Shown here piece after piece: positions 16,829 to 25,146 of a stretch of DNA of 64,000 bases. Positions within the stretch are counted from its first letter, which is position 1. Each line of letters starts with the position of its first letter. The notes under the pieces are model-generated. The model ran no database searches and was not told where the DNA came from. It was given only the letters and a program-made list of their open reading frames with translations. A program made the translations under genes and the position numbers. Source of the stretch: Limnohabitans sp. T6-20 (GTDB taxonomy: Bacteria; Pseudomonadota; Gammaproteobacteria; Burkholderiales; Burkholderiaceae_C); assembly GCF_003063505.1 (NCBI RefSeq), contig NZ_NERW01000002.1, positions 1 to 64,000 on the forward strand, read 5' to 3'.

Positions 16829-19222
16829 ATGAATAATACCGACAAGCAAGTGACAGAACTGCCCTGGACCGGTGAGAGATACCTTCCCAGTATTCAAGGC
16901 GGAGTCGAGTTAGAGCATTTTCACCGCTACCTGTTTGCTGAGCAGCTGGTGAAGGGGAAGTGCATTCTCGATATTGCCAGCGGCGAAGGCTATGGAAGTG
17001 CCCTGATGGCTAGATCGGCATCCAGCGTGGTGGGCGTAGATATCTCGGAAGACGCAGTGATACACGCACGAGAGAAATACCGTGCGGACAATTTGGAGTA
17101 TCGCGTAGGCTCTTGCGCTGCCATCCCGCTGGAGGACCATAGCGTCGATGTCATAGTGAGCTTCGAGACTATCGAGCACCACGATCAGCATGAAGAGATG
17201 ATGAGGGAGATCAAGCGTGTGCTGAAGCCCGATGGTGTCCTGCTCATCTCTTGCCCGGATAAATTGGAGTATTCAGATAAGCCCGGCTACAAGAATGAAT
17301 ACCATGTCAAGGAACTGTATCGAGAGGAATTTGTTCAGCTCTTGGCAGACCATTTCAAGAAGCACGTCATGTTTGGCCAGCGTGCAGCTTATGGCTCTCT
17401 GATCCTCCAGGAAGAGGGCCTTTATGAAAACATTACCGCCCGAATTGATGATAAGTTTGCGCCCCCGGTCAAGGGGCTGGCCAATGCCCTTTATCTGATC
17501 GCAATTGCTTCCGACGTGCAACTCCCCGCAGTGCAGGTGGGCTTGCTAGATCAGGAACTGAAGTCAATCAGCGAAATCTCCGAACGCGATGTGTGGATTG
17601 CCACGTTGAATGAAACTATCCAGTCCTTGATTCTGGATCGTGATTCGCAGAAGGCTGGATATGAGCAATTGCAGGAAGAGCTTAAAAATCTAAGGGCTAC
17701 ATATTGTCTTGATCGCGCGGACCAAAAGTCCCTGCATGAAAAAGAAATCGCTGAGCGGGACGCCCGAATTTTTAACCTATCCGTAGCGATCCAGTCTTTG
17801 GAGAGAGAGCAGCCAAAGACGGACGAGATTGCTGCATTAAAGCTTGAGTTGCGGGCTCTGCGTCAATCAACGTCTTGGCGGGTCACCTCGCCGATGCGTA
17901 CGATGGTCAATCTGACGAGACGGTTCCTGGGTAGCTCAATGAAGACAACCCCTAAGGCCCCAGAAAACCAATTTGCTCCCCAGGCAACGGTTGTGTCCGT
18001 CCAGAATTTGGGTGGTAAGAGAACACCTGAAGAGGAGCCGAATGCACCAGCCCGTTTGTCGGAAAAGTACCGCGTCCTGCTGACGAGCTTTTATTGCCCG
18101 ACCCGTGCCCATGCGGGCGGACTGCGGATATTGGACATGTACGCTCTGTTGCGTGCGAAGTGTCCCGACGCCCGGATTGATCTCTTCACCTGCAGCCGAC
18201 CTGGCATTGACTGGTCGCTTGATGACGCTAACGCGATCTTCGACAATATTTACTTGACCAATTCTGACGACCTCAACCCGGAAGAGTTGCGCTTGCTGCA
18301 GGGTGGTTTATCGGTGCGTTATGACCTTGTTGATCTGCAATTTCATCAAACGGCACGCCGGATGGATGCTTTTCGTGCGATCGGATCCAAGGTCATCTTT
18401 ACTCCTATGGAGTCTTTGGCCAAGGCGTTCTACCTTGAGTTGGTGGCAATGTTCCGTCGAGGTAATTTGCACGGAATTAGGCGACTGGCGGGTGGGCTAC
18501 AAGCGGCGCTTGAAGAAATCAGCTTCTGCCGGAAGGCGGACGAAACAGTGTGCGTCTCCGAAACCGATGCTTCCTTTCTCCGCCGAGTGGGTGGTGGCGG
18601 GAAGGTACGCAGCATCGAAACCGGCATTTCGCAGATCGAATTTGGCGACGCGTTGAGCCCCGGCTTTGTACCGGCTCAGGCCGCAAGCAAGAATGCAAAA
18701 CTTATCTATGTTGCTTACTTTGGGTCCCAGACAAATATCGACGCGCTGAACTGGTTCCTCGAGCACGTTCATCCCCTCGTTAAGAAAAGCGTTCCAGGCT
18801 ACAAGCTTTCTGTCGTCGGCAGGGGTGACATGGCGCAGTTTAAAAAGTACGAGGATGCCAGCTTGGAGCTGGTCGGCGAGGTGCCGGAGATAGGCCCCCA
18901 TATTGCCGATGCCCGTGTTGGCATTGCGCCAGGCCTGGGTGGTTCAGGTTTTCGCGGCAAGGTCAATCAGTACGCGGTGTTAGGAGTTCCTTGCGTCGTT
19001 TCGCCTGTCACCCTACAAGGGCTGGCGTACCGTAATGGTGAAAATGTTTGTGTAGCAGAGTCGCCCGCTGACTTCGCGAGAGATTGCATCCGTCTGTTGA
19101 CCGATTTGGAATTCAACCAGCGCATGGCGACAGCAGCACGGAAACTCGCCATAGAGCACTATTCTTGGCAATCTAAGTGGCCACAGATTAGCATCGTCTA
19201 TGTCGTTAAAGGTGCAGTATGA
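16829..19222 (+). CDS. Methyltransferase - coiled coil - glycosyltransferase fusion
   Basis: A 797-aa cytoplasmic protein with three parts. Residues 1-235 are a class I SAM methyltransferase (DIASGEGYGSALMARSASSV around 48, FETIEHH around 115, LKPDGVLLIS). Residues about 245-350 are heptad-rich and likely coiled coil. Residues about 400-797 are a GT-B glycosyltransferase with LIYVAYFGSQTNIDALNWF and APGLGGSGFRGKVNQYAVLG near the C-terminus. The position next to a Wzt with C-terminal binding domain recalls WbdD, whose methyltransferase caps the chain and whose coiled coil sets its length. The ATG follows 79 bases after wzt. The in-frame upstream extension overlaps wzt and was rejected. Confidence 0.85.
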   Translation: MNNTDKQVTELPWTGERYLPSIQGGVELEHFHRYLFAEQLVKGKCILDIASGEGYGSALMARSASSVVGVDISEDAVIHAREKYRADNLEYRVGSCAAIPLEDHSVDVIVSFETIEHHDQHEEMMREIKRVLKPDGVLLISCPDKLEYSDKPGYKNEYHVKELYREEFVQLLADHFKKHVMFGQRAAYGSLILQEEGLYENITARIDDKFAPPVKGLANALYLIAIASDVQLPAVQVGLLDQELKSISEISERDVWIATLNETIQSLILDRDSQKAGYEQLQEELKNLRATYCLDRADQKSLHEKEIAERDARIFNLSVAIQSLEREQPKTDEIAALKLELRALRQSTSWRVTSPMRTMVNLTRRFLGSSMKTTPKAPENQFAPQATVVSVQNLGGKRTPEEEPNAPARLSEKYRVLLTSFYCPTRAHAGGLRILDMYALLRAKCPDARIDLFTCSRPGIDWSLDDANAIFDNIYLTNSDDLNPEELRLLQGGLSVRYDLVDLQFHQTARRMDAFRAIGSKVIFTPMESLAKAFYLELVAMFRRGNLHGIRRLAGGLQAALEEISFCRKADETVCVSETDASFLRRVGGGGKVRSIETGISQIEFGDALSPGFVPAQAASKNAKLIYVAYFGSQTNIDALNWFLEHVHPLVKKSVPGYKLSVVGRGDMAQFKKYEDASLELVGEVPEIGPHIADARVGIAPGLGGSGFRGKVNQYAVLGVPCVVSPVTLQGLAYRNGENVCVAESPADFARDCIRLLTDLEFNQRMATAARKLAIEHYSWQSKWPQISIVYVVKGAV

Positions 19223-20214
19223 CGGGAGCTCTTCCACTGGTCACTGCACTGGTTCCGTCTTACAACCACGGGCGTTACATTCGCGAGCGCATCGAGTCGA
19301 TTTTGGGACAGACCTATCCGGCCGTGGAATTGATCGTTATCGACGATGCATCCCAAGACGATTCGGATGCGCTCATCCGGGCGCTGCAGCAGCAACATGG
19401 ATTTCAGTACATTCGAAACCAGAAGAATTCCGGGACACCCTTTGCAGCGTGGGAGCGCATTTGCAAGCTCGCCAAGGGCCGCTACATATGGGTATGCGAA
19501 AGCGATGATGTGGCCGAGCCCGAATTCCTACAGACGGCAGTCACACGCCTGCTCGGGGCACCCGGATCGGTACTGTTTTACTGCAACTCGTTAGTGATCG
19601 ACGATCAGAGCGAGGTGATTGGAAGTACCGAAAGCTACTTCCATGACATTTGGCGGGAAAGTCGCTGGGATCAGGATTTCTCTGCAGCGGGTAAGGATGA
19701 ACTCATTCGCTATCAGCTGCGCGGGCAGATGGTTCCGAACATGAGTTCCGCATTATTTGAAGCCGAGGCCTTTCGCAAGGGGTTTACGCCGTTCCTTAAG
19801 AATCTCAGGTTGACCGGTGACTGGTTGTTCGTAGGTGACGTTCTGCGCCAAGGGGGGGCCGAATTCTCAGCCAGCAAACTGAGTCGATTCCGCAAGCATG
19901 AAGTGACATCGCGCGTGCGTGTCAAGTCGGCCCGTTCGCAAGCGGAATTTATCCTGACCAAATATCACTTGTTCAAGTCCACCCGGCTCCCAGTGTCCGC
20001 ATTTGCCAATTTGATGGGCACAGACATGGTCCGCTTCCTTTACGAGTCTGCAGGTTTGCTACAGGTTATCCGTGCACTGGTGGCCGTTTCCGCGATGGAC
20101 ACGCTTCGTTGCGCAGCATTGTTGATGGTTTCCCTATTCTGGAATCCGTCCTATATCAGCAAGTTTTTCGCCCGTTACAAAGTTGCCAAAATATGGAGAT
20201 CCGAGAATGAGTAA
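19219..20214 (+). CDS. Glycosyltransferase family 2
   Basis: A 331-aa GT-A enzyme. It shows VTALVPSYNHGRYIRERIES at the N-terminus, LIVIDDASQDDSDAL at about 38 and the metal site ESDDVAEPEFL near residue 95. C-terminal basic and hydrophobic segments (from about 270) may contact the membrane. It overlaps the preceding fusion gene by 4 bases (ATGA) and the next gene by 8, so translation is probably coupled. Codon use is of intermediate GC, like its neighbours from 16 to 25 kb. Substrate cannot be told from sequence; a GDP-sugar made by the following genes is a reasonable guess. Confidence 0.83.
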   Translation: MTGALPLVTALVPSYNHGRYIRERIESILGQTYPAVELIVIDDASQDDSDALIRALQQQHGFQYIRNQKNSGTPFAAWERICKLAKGRYIWVCESDDVAEPEFLQTAVTRLLGAPGSVLFYCNSLVIDDQSEVIGSTESYFHDIWRESRWDQDFSAAGKDELIRYQLRGQMVPNMSSALFEAEAFRKGFTPFLKNLRLTGDWLFVGDVLRQGGAEFSASKLSRFRKHEVTSRVRVKSARSQAEFILTKYHLFKSTRLPVSAFANLMGTDMVRFLYESAGLLQVIRALVAVSAMDTLRCAALLMVSLFWNPSYISKFFARYKVAKIWRSENE

Positions 20215-21154
20215 TACATTTGTAGTTGATAAAAATGCCACAGTCCTTATCACGGGCGGGACAGGCTTAGTGGGGCGGGCCCTTGGGACTGCCTTGGCCG
20301 CCGACGGTTTTGTTAAGGTAGTGTCAATTGGTAGTCGGGACTGTGATTTGCGTGATGGTGTGGCAGTGCAGGCCTTGATGGAAAGACTACGTCCCGACTA
20401 TGTCTTCCATATGGCGGCGCGCGTGCATGGTTTGGGTGGCAACACGCGTTACAAGTCTGACATCCTGGTTGACAACGTCCTGATCAATACCAATGTGGTC
20501 GAGTATGCGCGGCGTAGCGGAGTCAAGAAAATCGTGGCTATGGGATCCGGCTGCGTTTACCCCGAACTGAAGGGACAGCCGGAGCTGTTCGAAGACCAAG
20601 TTTGGATCGGTCCACCCCACCCATCTGAAGACTCTTACGCGCATTCCAAGCGGCTAATGCTAGCTCAGTTGGATGCAGCCCGGGAGCAATATGGTTTGGC
20701 CTCGGCATTTGTCATCAGCGGCAACTTGTACGGGCCGCATGACAGCTTTAACGTGGAGGAGGGGCACGTTATTCCCTCCTTGGTCGCGAAATTCCATGCT
20801 GCACGAGCCCAAGGTACATCCGTTCATGTGTGGGGCAGTGGTGTGGCTATCCGTGACTTCACCTTCGCTGATGACACTGCACAGGCACTGATCGCCATCC
20901 TCAAGCACATCGAAGGGCCGGTGAATATGGGCAGCGGCCAACGGCATCCTATACGCGACATTGTGGACACGCTGCATACACTGACGGGTGTGCCAGTTGT
21001 CTGGGATTCCCACAAACCTGACGGCCAATTGGTGCGCTACTACAACCTAGACCGGCTGGCCTCGACAGGCTTCGAAGCAAAGACCGCACTTGCTGACGGG
21101 ATCCGCCAGACTTATCAGTGGTACGAAGAAAACGCAGGTCTGGCACGGAAATAG
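20207..21154 (+). CDS. GDP-L-fucose synthase-like epimerase/reductase
   Basis: A 315-aa extended SDR of the Fcl/WcaG family. It has ITGGTGLVGRAL near the N-terminus, FHMAARVHGLGGNTRYKSD, MGSGCVYP (catalytic Ser region) and YAHSKR (Y-x3-K). Fcl enzymes epimerise and reduce GDP-4-keto-6-deoxy-mannose. Next to the gmd-like gene and the GDP-heptose genes, it more likely acts on GDP-4-keto-6-deoxy-heptose, as do DmhB and the MlghB/C enzymes of Yersinia and Campylobacter. ATG at 20207 overlaps the preceding stop region by 8 bases. Specificity is inferred from context. Confidence 0.85.
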   Translation: MSNTFVVDKNATVLITGGTGLVGRALGTALAADGFVKVVSIGSRDCDLRDGVAVQALMERLRPDYVFHMAARVHGLGGNTRYKSDILVDNVLINTNVVEYARRSGVKKIVAMGSGCVYPELKGQPELFEDQVWIGPPHPSEDSYAHSKRLMLAQLDAAREQYGLASAFVISGNLYGPHDSFNVEEGHVIPSLVAKFHAARAQGTSVHVWGSGVAIRDFTFADDTAQALIAILKHIEGPVNMGSGQRHPIRDIVDTLHTLTGVPVVWDSHKPDGQLVRYYNLDRLASTGFEAKTALADGIRQTYQWYEENAGLARK

Positions 21155-21183
21155 CCCAAGGCAAAACATTACATATTTGCACC

Positions 21184-22212
21184 ATGAAAAAAGTATTGAT
21201 TACAGGAATAACCGGCCAGGTCGGCTCGCAGCTTGCTGATTACGTTCTGGAAAACACGGATTTTGACGTTGTCGGCATGTTGCGTTGGCAGGAGCCGATG
21301 GACAATCTGTACCACCTGACAGACCGTATCAACCGAAAAGACCGCATGAGTTTGGTGTACGCCGACCTGAACGACTATTCGGCCATGGCACGCATGTTGC
21401 GTGATTTGAAGCCTGAGTTTATCTCGCATCTTGGGGCACAGTCATATCCGAAAACGTCGTTCAATATTCCAATCGAAACCTTGCAGACCAACATCATTGG
21501 TACCGCGAATTTGCTGGAGAACATCCGCCAACTCAAAGAAACGGACGGATACGATCCGGTTGTGCACGTCTGCTCATCTAGCGAGGTGTATGGCAAGGCA
21601 AAGCCAGGTATTCCGTTGTCGGAGGAAACCGCTTTCCACGGTGCCAGTCCCTACAGCATCAGCAAGATTGGTACCGACTACCTTGGGCAGTTTTACGGCG
21701 AAGCTTATGGAGTCCGCACCTTTGTCACCCGGATGGGCACGCATTCTGGCCCGCGCCGAAGCGATGTCTTTTTTGAAAGTACTGTGGCCAAGCAGATCGC
21801 AATGATCGAGGCGGGCCACCAGGCGCCGATCATCAAAGTGGGGAATCTGTCGAGCACTAGAACCTTCCAGGATGCAAGGGATGCGGTCAGGGCCTACTTT
21901 ATGTTGCTCCAAGCCAGTGAGCGCGGCACCGTCCGTTGCGGTGAATTCTTCAACATTGCCGGCGAGGAAGTCTTCAAACTACCCGAAGTCATCGAGTTGC
22001 TGATCGGAATGAGTAGTCGCAAGGACATCAAAGTTGAGACTGACACGGACCGCCTGCGCCCGATCGATGCTGACTACCAAATGTTCGATAACACTAAGAT
22101 TCGAGCAGCAATTGACTGGAAGCCCGAAATCCCGGCCCGGAAGATGTTCCAGGACCTGCTCGATCATTGGCGAAGTGAAATCGCCAAAGGCAAGATTCCA
22201 CTGAATCGGTGA
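21184..22212 (+). CDS. GDP-mannose/GDP-heptose 4,6-dehydratase
   Basis: A 342-aa extended SDR of the Gmd family, with ITGITGQVGSQLADYVL (cofactor site), CSSSEVYG (S-x-E) and YSISKIGTDYLGQFYGEAY (Y-x3-K). It forms a 4-keto-6-deoxy GDP-sugar. Mannose is the classic substrate. The adjacent complete GDP-D-glycero-D-manno-heptose pathway argues for the heptose substrate, as with DmhA. ATG at 21184 was chosen; an upstream in-frame extension overlaps the preceding gene and lacks the Gmd N-terminus. The gap to hddA is 51 bases. Confidence 0.87.
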   Translation: MKKVLITGITGQVGSQLADYVLENTDFDVVGMLRWQEPMDNLYHLTDRINRKDRMSLVYADLNDYSAMARMLRDLKPEFISHLGAQSYPKTSFNIPIETLQTNIIGTANLLENIRQLKETDGYDPVVHVCSSSEVYGKAKPGIPLSEETAFHGASPYSISKIGTDYLGQFYGEAYGVRTFVTRMGTHSGPRRSDVFFESTVAKQIAMIEAGHQAPIIKVGNLSSTRTFQDARDAVRAYFMLLQASERGTVRCGEFFNIAGEEVFKLPEVIELLIGMSSRKDIKVETDTDRLRPIDADYQMFDNTKIRAAIDWKPEIPARKMFQDLLDHWRSEIAKGKIPLNR

Positions 22213-22263
22213 AGTCCCGAGTGGTCCCATCCTCTCTTTTCCGTGTTTTGCTGAGTTGAAACT

Positions 22264-23295
22264 ATGATTATTCGAGCCCGAGCTCCACTGCGCCTTGGTC
22301 TGGCAGGTGGTGGAACCGATGTTGCACCCTATTGTGATACCCATGGTGGCTACGTCCTCAACGCCACCATAAGTCGTTACGCGTATGCCGTGATCAAGGT
22401 CCTCGATAACCAGTCCGAGGTGCGTTTCGTGGCGACGGATCAGCAGAAGGAAATGGCCACTGCTGCAGCTGTACCCCTAGCATTTGATGGTGTGCTGGAC
22501 CTTCACAAAGCGGTCTACAACCATATGATGCTGAACTACAACGATGGCAATCCGATTTCTCTTGAGCTCAGCACTTTTTGCGATGCGCCCGCAGGTTCTG
22601 GTTTAGGTTCGTCCTCGACCCTGGTCGTTGCAATGGTTAAAGCTTTTGCTGAGATGCTTAACCTGCCGCTCGACGACTACACGATCGCGCACATGGCCTA
22701 CAAGATTGAGCGCGTGGATTGTGGCCTGCAGGGGGGCCGGCAGGATCAATATTCAGCTACCTTTGGAGGCTTCAATTTCATGGAGTTCTACGCAGAGGAG
22801 CGGGCGGTCATCAACCCGTTGCGCATTAAGGACTGGATCATCAGCGAACTAGAGGCATCGCTGGTGCTTTTTTACACAGGCGTATCCCGCGAATCCGCCA
22901 AGATCATTGCTGACCAGAGCAAAAACGTGACATCAGGCACGCGGGATGCGCTGGATGCAATGCATGGTATCAAGCGTGAAGCGCTGGCCATGAAGGAGTG
23001 TCTGTTGAAGGGAGACTTCGCCGGCATCGTCGACAGCATACTGGCCGGTTGGGAAAGCAAGAAGCGGTCCGCCAAGACAGTCTCCAACCCGCTGATCGAT
23101 TCAATATATGACGCTGCCCTGCAGGCCGGAGCGCTGGCCGGAAAGGTATCCGGGGCCGGTGGTGGTGGCTTCATGATGTTCTTTGTTCCGACAGAGAGAC
23201 GCATGGAAGTAATCCGAGCTTTGAGCGAGTTCAACGGGCAAGTCAGCAATTGCCATTTCACAAACCACGGAACACAAGCATGGAAAATCCTATAA
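22264..23295 (+). CDS. hddA: D-glycero-D-manno-heptose 7-phosphate kinase
   Basis: A 343-aa GHMP-superfamily kinase. It shows RARAPLRLGLAGGGTDVAPY at the N-terminus, APAGSGLGSSSTLVVAMVKA (the GHMP ATP loop) near residue 115, and KVSGAGGGGFMMFF near 300. It phosphorylates heptose-7-phosphate at C1 in the GDP-heptose route. Length and motifs match HddA. It is followed by gmhA, whose start overlaps its last 16 bases, then hddC and gmhB, giving the full four-enzyme set. Confidence 0.92.
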   Translation: MIIRARAPLRLGLAGGGTDVAPYCDTHGGYVLNATISRYAYAVIKVLDNQSEVRFVATDQQKEMATAAAVPLAFDGVLDLHKAVYNHMMLNYNDGNPISLELSTFCDAPAGSGLGSSSTLVVAMVKAFAEMLNLPLDDYTIAHMAYKIERVDCGLQGGRQDQYSATFGGFNFMEFYAEERAVINPLRIKDWIISELEASLVLFYTGVSRESAKIIADQSKNVTSGTRDALDAMHGIKREALAMKECLLKGDFAGIVDSILAGWESKKRSAKTVSNPLIDSIYDAALQAGALAGKVSGAGGGGFMMFFVPTERRMEVIRALSEFNGQVSNCHFTNHGTQAWKIL

Positions 23296-23876
23296 AGACA
23301 TTTATCAAGCAGCAGATCGAAGAAGCGGCGTACATCAGCACCCAAATGGCAGCAGATGAGAAGTTAGTGGCTCTGCTGGAGGCCGTTTCTCAGGCCTGTA
23401 TTGTCTGTTACCGGGCTGGAGGCAAGATCCTGCTGGCGGGCAACGGCGGCAGCGCTGCGGACGCACAGCACATCGCCGGGGAGTTTGTCAGCCGCTTTGC
23501 ATTTGACCGTCCCGGCCTGCCAGCCATCGCTCTGACAACAGATACATCGATCCTGACCGCAATTGGCAACGATTATGGTTACGAAAAATTATTTGCACGC
23601 CAGGTGCAAGCGCACGGGCAAAAAGGCGACGTATTTATCGGCTATTCGACCTCTGGCAAATCCCCCAACATTTTGATGGCCATGAAGGAGGCTCGGGAAC
23701 GAGGTCTGATCACCGTTGGCCTTACCGGGAATCGTGGCGGCCCCATGCTCGAACTGTGTGATCACCTGCTGGAGGTGCCTTCTAGTCAGACGCCTAAGAT
23801 TCAGGAAGGCCATCTGGTGATGGGTCACATCATTTGTGGCTTGGTGGAGAGTGCGATTTTTCGTGCGCCTGCCTGA
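23280..23876 (+). CDS. gmhA: Sedoheptulose 7-phosphate isomerase
   Basis: A 198-aa SIS-domain isomerase. It shows ILLAGNGGSAADAQHIAGEF near residue 50, the substrate loop GYSTSGKSPNILMAM near 120, and a C-terminal QEGHLVMGHIICGLVE helix with the conserved His/Glu. It converts sedoheptulose-7-phosphate to D-glycero-D-manno-heptose-7-phosphate, the first step of the pathway. A chromosomal gmhA for core LPS is expected elsewhere, so this is probably a pathway-specific second copy. ATG at 23280 was chosen; hddC begins on its stop codon. Confidence 0.94.
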   Translation: MENPIKTFIKQQIEEAAYISTQMAADEKLVALLEAVSQACIVCYRAGGKILLAGNGGSAADAQHIAGEFVSRFAFDRPGLPAIALTTDTSILTAIGNDYGYEKLFARQVQAHGQKGDVFIGYSTSGKSPNILMAMKEARERGLITVGLTGNRGGPMLELCDHLLEVPSSQTPKIQEGHLVMGHIICGLVESAIFRAPA

Positions 23877-24562
23877 TGGAGGCGATTGTTCTAGCGGGAG
23901 GTTTCGGCACGAGGCTACGCCATGTAGTTCCTGATTTGCCCAAGCCGATGGCACCCGTTGCCGGACGGCCATTCTTAGAGATCCTGCTTTCCACGCTGGC
24001 GAAGAAGGGTTTTACTCGGATCGTACTGTCACTTGGCTATATGGCACAGACGATCGTCACGCACTTCGGAGACCGTTACCAAGACATGGAATTGGTCTAT
24101 GAAATCGAAGACAGTCCATTGGGAACCGGGGGCGCAATACGAGCAGCCCTAGAGAATTGTCGCTCGGACCATGCCTATATCTTCAATGGCGATACTTACC
24201 TAGATCTTGAGGTGGATTCGCTAGAAGCAATGTGGGAACAATACCGGCAGCCCCTGATCGTGGTGCGCGAAGTGCCTGATACCGCGCGTTATGGCCGGGT
24301 GGAGCTGGCCGATGGGCGCATTACCGCGTTCCGAGAAAAAGGTGATGTCGGCCCCGGCCTGATCAACGCAGGTTGTTACGTGCTGCCACGTCACCTGTTG
24401 GAGGGCTTTACGCGCGGCCAAGCCTTCTCCCTCGAGTCTGATTTCTTCGCTGCTAGCATCGATTCTGTCCGGTTTGACGGCTTTGTCACGAGAGGGCTTT
24501 TCATCGATATTGGTGTGCCGGACGATTACACCTCTGCTCAGGCGATGTTGGCTGGGCTATGA
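23876..24562 (+). CDS. hddC: D-glycero-D-manno-heptose 1-phosphate guanylyltransferase
   Basis: A 228-aa nucleotidyltransferase. It has MEAIVLAGGFGTRLRHVVPD at the N-terminus, PKPMAPVAGRPFLEILL, the FNGDTYLDLE metal site near residue 105 and a C-terminal FIDIGVPDDY. It transfers GMP to heptose-1-phosphate, giving GDP-heptose. ATG at 23876 overlaps the gmhA stop (TGATG), and gmhB starts 4 bases before its end. The short form without a C-terminal beta-helix matches HddC rather than mannose-1-phosphate guanylyltransferases. Confidence 0.92.
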   Translation: MEAIVLAGGFGTRLRHVVPDLPKPMAPVAGRPFLEILLSTLAKKGFTRIVLSLGYMAQTIVTHFGDRYQDMELVYEIEDSPLGTGGAIRAALENCRSDHAYIFNGDTYLDLEVDSLEAMWEQYRQPLIVVREVPDTARYGRVELADGRITAFREKGDVGPGLINAGCYVLPRHLLEGFTRGQAFSLESDFFAASIDSVRFDGFVTRGLFIDIGVPDDYTSAQAMLAGL

Positions 24563-25110
24563 ACACGCCCCTTCGACGAGCCTTGTTCCTAGACAGGGAT
24601 GGTGTCATCAACCATGATTCGGGCTATACCTCGACCATTGCACAGTTCTCCTTCATCGACGGCATTTTTGAGCTGGCTCGGGAGGCTGTCAGGCGCGATT
24701 ACCTGCTTATTGTCGTGACAAACCAGGCCGGCATCGGCCGCGGCTACTACACCGAGCAGGATTTCAGGGCACTTACCGACTGGATGTGTGAGCAGTTTCG
24801 AGAGCAGGGTGCACCGATCACGGATGTCTTTCATTGTCCTTTTCATCCGGAGCACGGAATTGGCCAATATCGGCGTGAGTCGGAAGATCGCAAACCTAAT
24901 CCAGGTATGCTAATTAGTGCGGCCCGGAAACATGGAATCGATCTCTCCCTTTCCGCTATGGTTGGAGACAAGGACACAGACATGCTGTCGGCTCTAAATG
25001 CTGGAGTTGCGACACGAATCCATTTTGCGGACAAAGGGGCGTCGGGGGACGTATCAACTGCTGCCACGTACACTGCCACGAGCCTGTGGGATTGTGTGAC
25101 TCAACTATGA
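24559..25110 (+). CDS. gmhB: D-glycero-D-manno-heptose 1,7-bisphosphate 7-phosphatase
   Basis: A 183-aa HAD-family phosphatase. It shows ALFLDRDGVINHD (catalytic DxD), VVTNQAGIGRGY (motif II), the Cys/His-rich loop around FHCPFHPEHG (a partial zinc loop), KPNPGMLI and MVGDKDTDM (motif IV). It removes the 7-phosphate after HddA. It is the last GC-rich gene of this block. Composition drops abruptly to AT-rich right after its stop, marking a recombination boundary. Overlap with hddC is 4 bases. Confidence 0.93.
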   Translation: MNTPLRRALFLDRDGVINHDSGYTSTIAQFSFIDGIFELAREAVRRDYLLIVVTNQAGIGRGYYTEQDFRALTDWMCEQFREQGAPITDVFHCPFHPEHGIGQYRRESEDRKPNPGMLISAARKHGIDLSLSAMVGDKDTDMLSALNAGVATRIHFADKGASGDVSTAATYTATSLWDCVTQL

Positions 25111-25146
25111 CTATATTTTCCGAATATAATAATATATATTAAAAAA

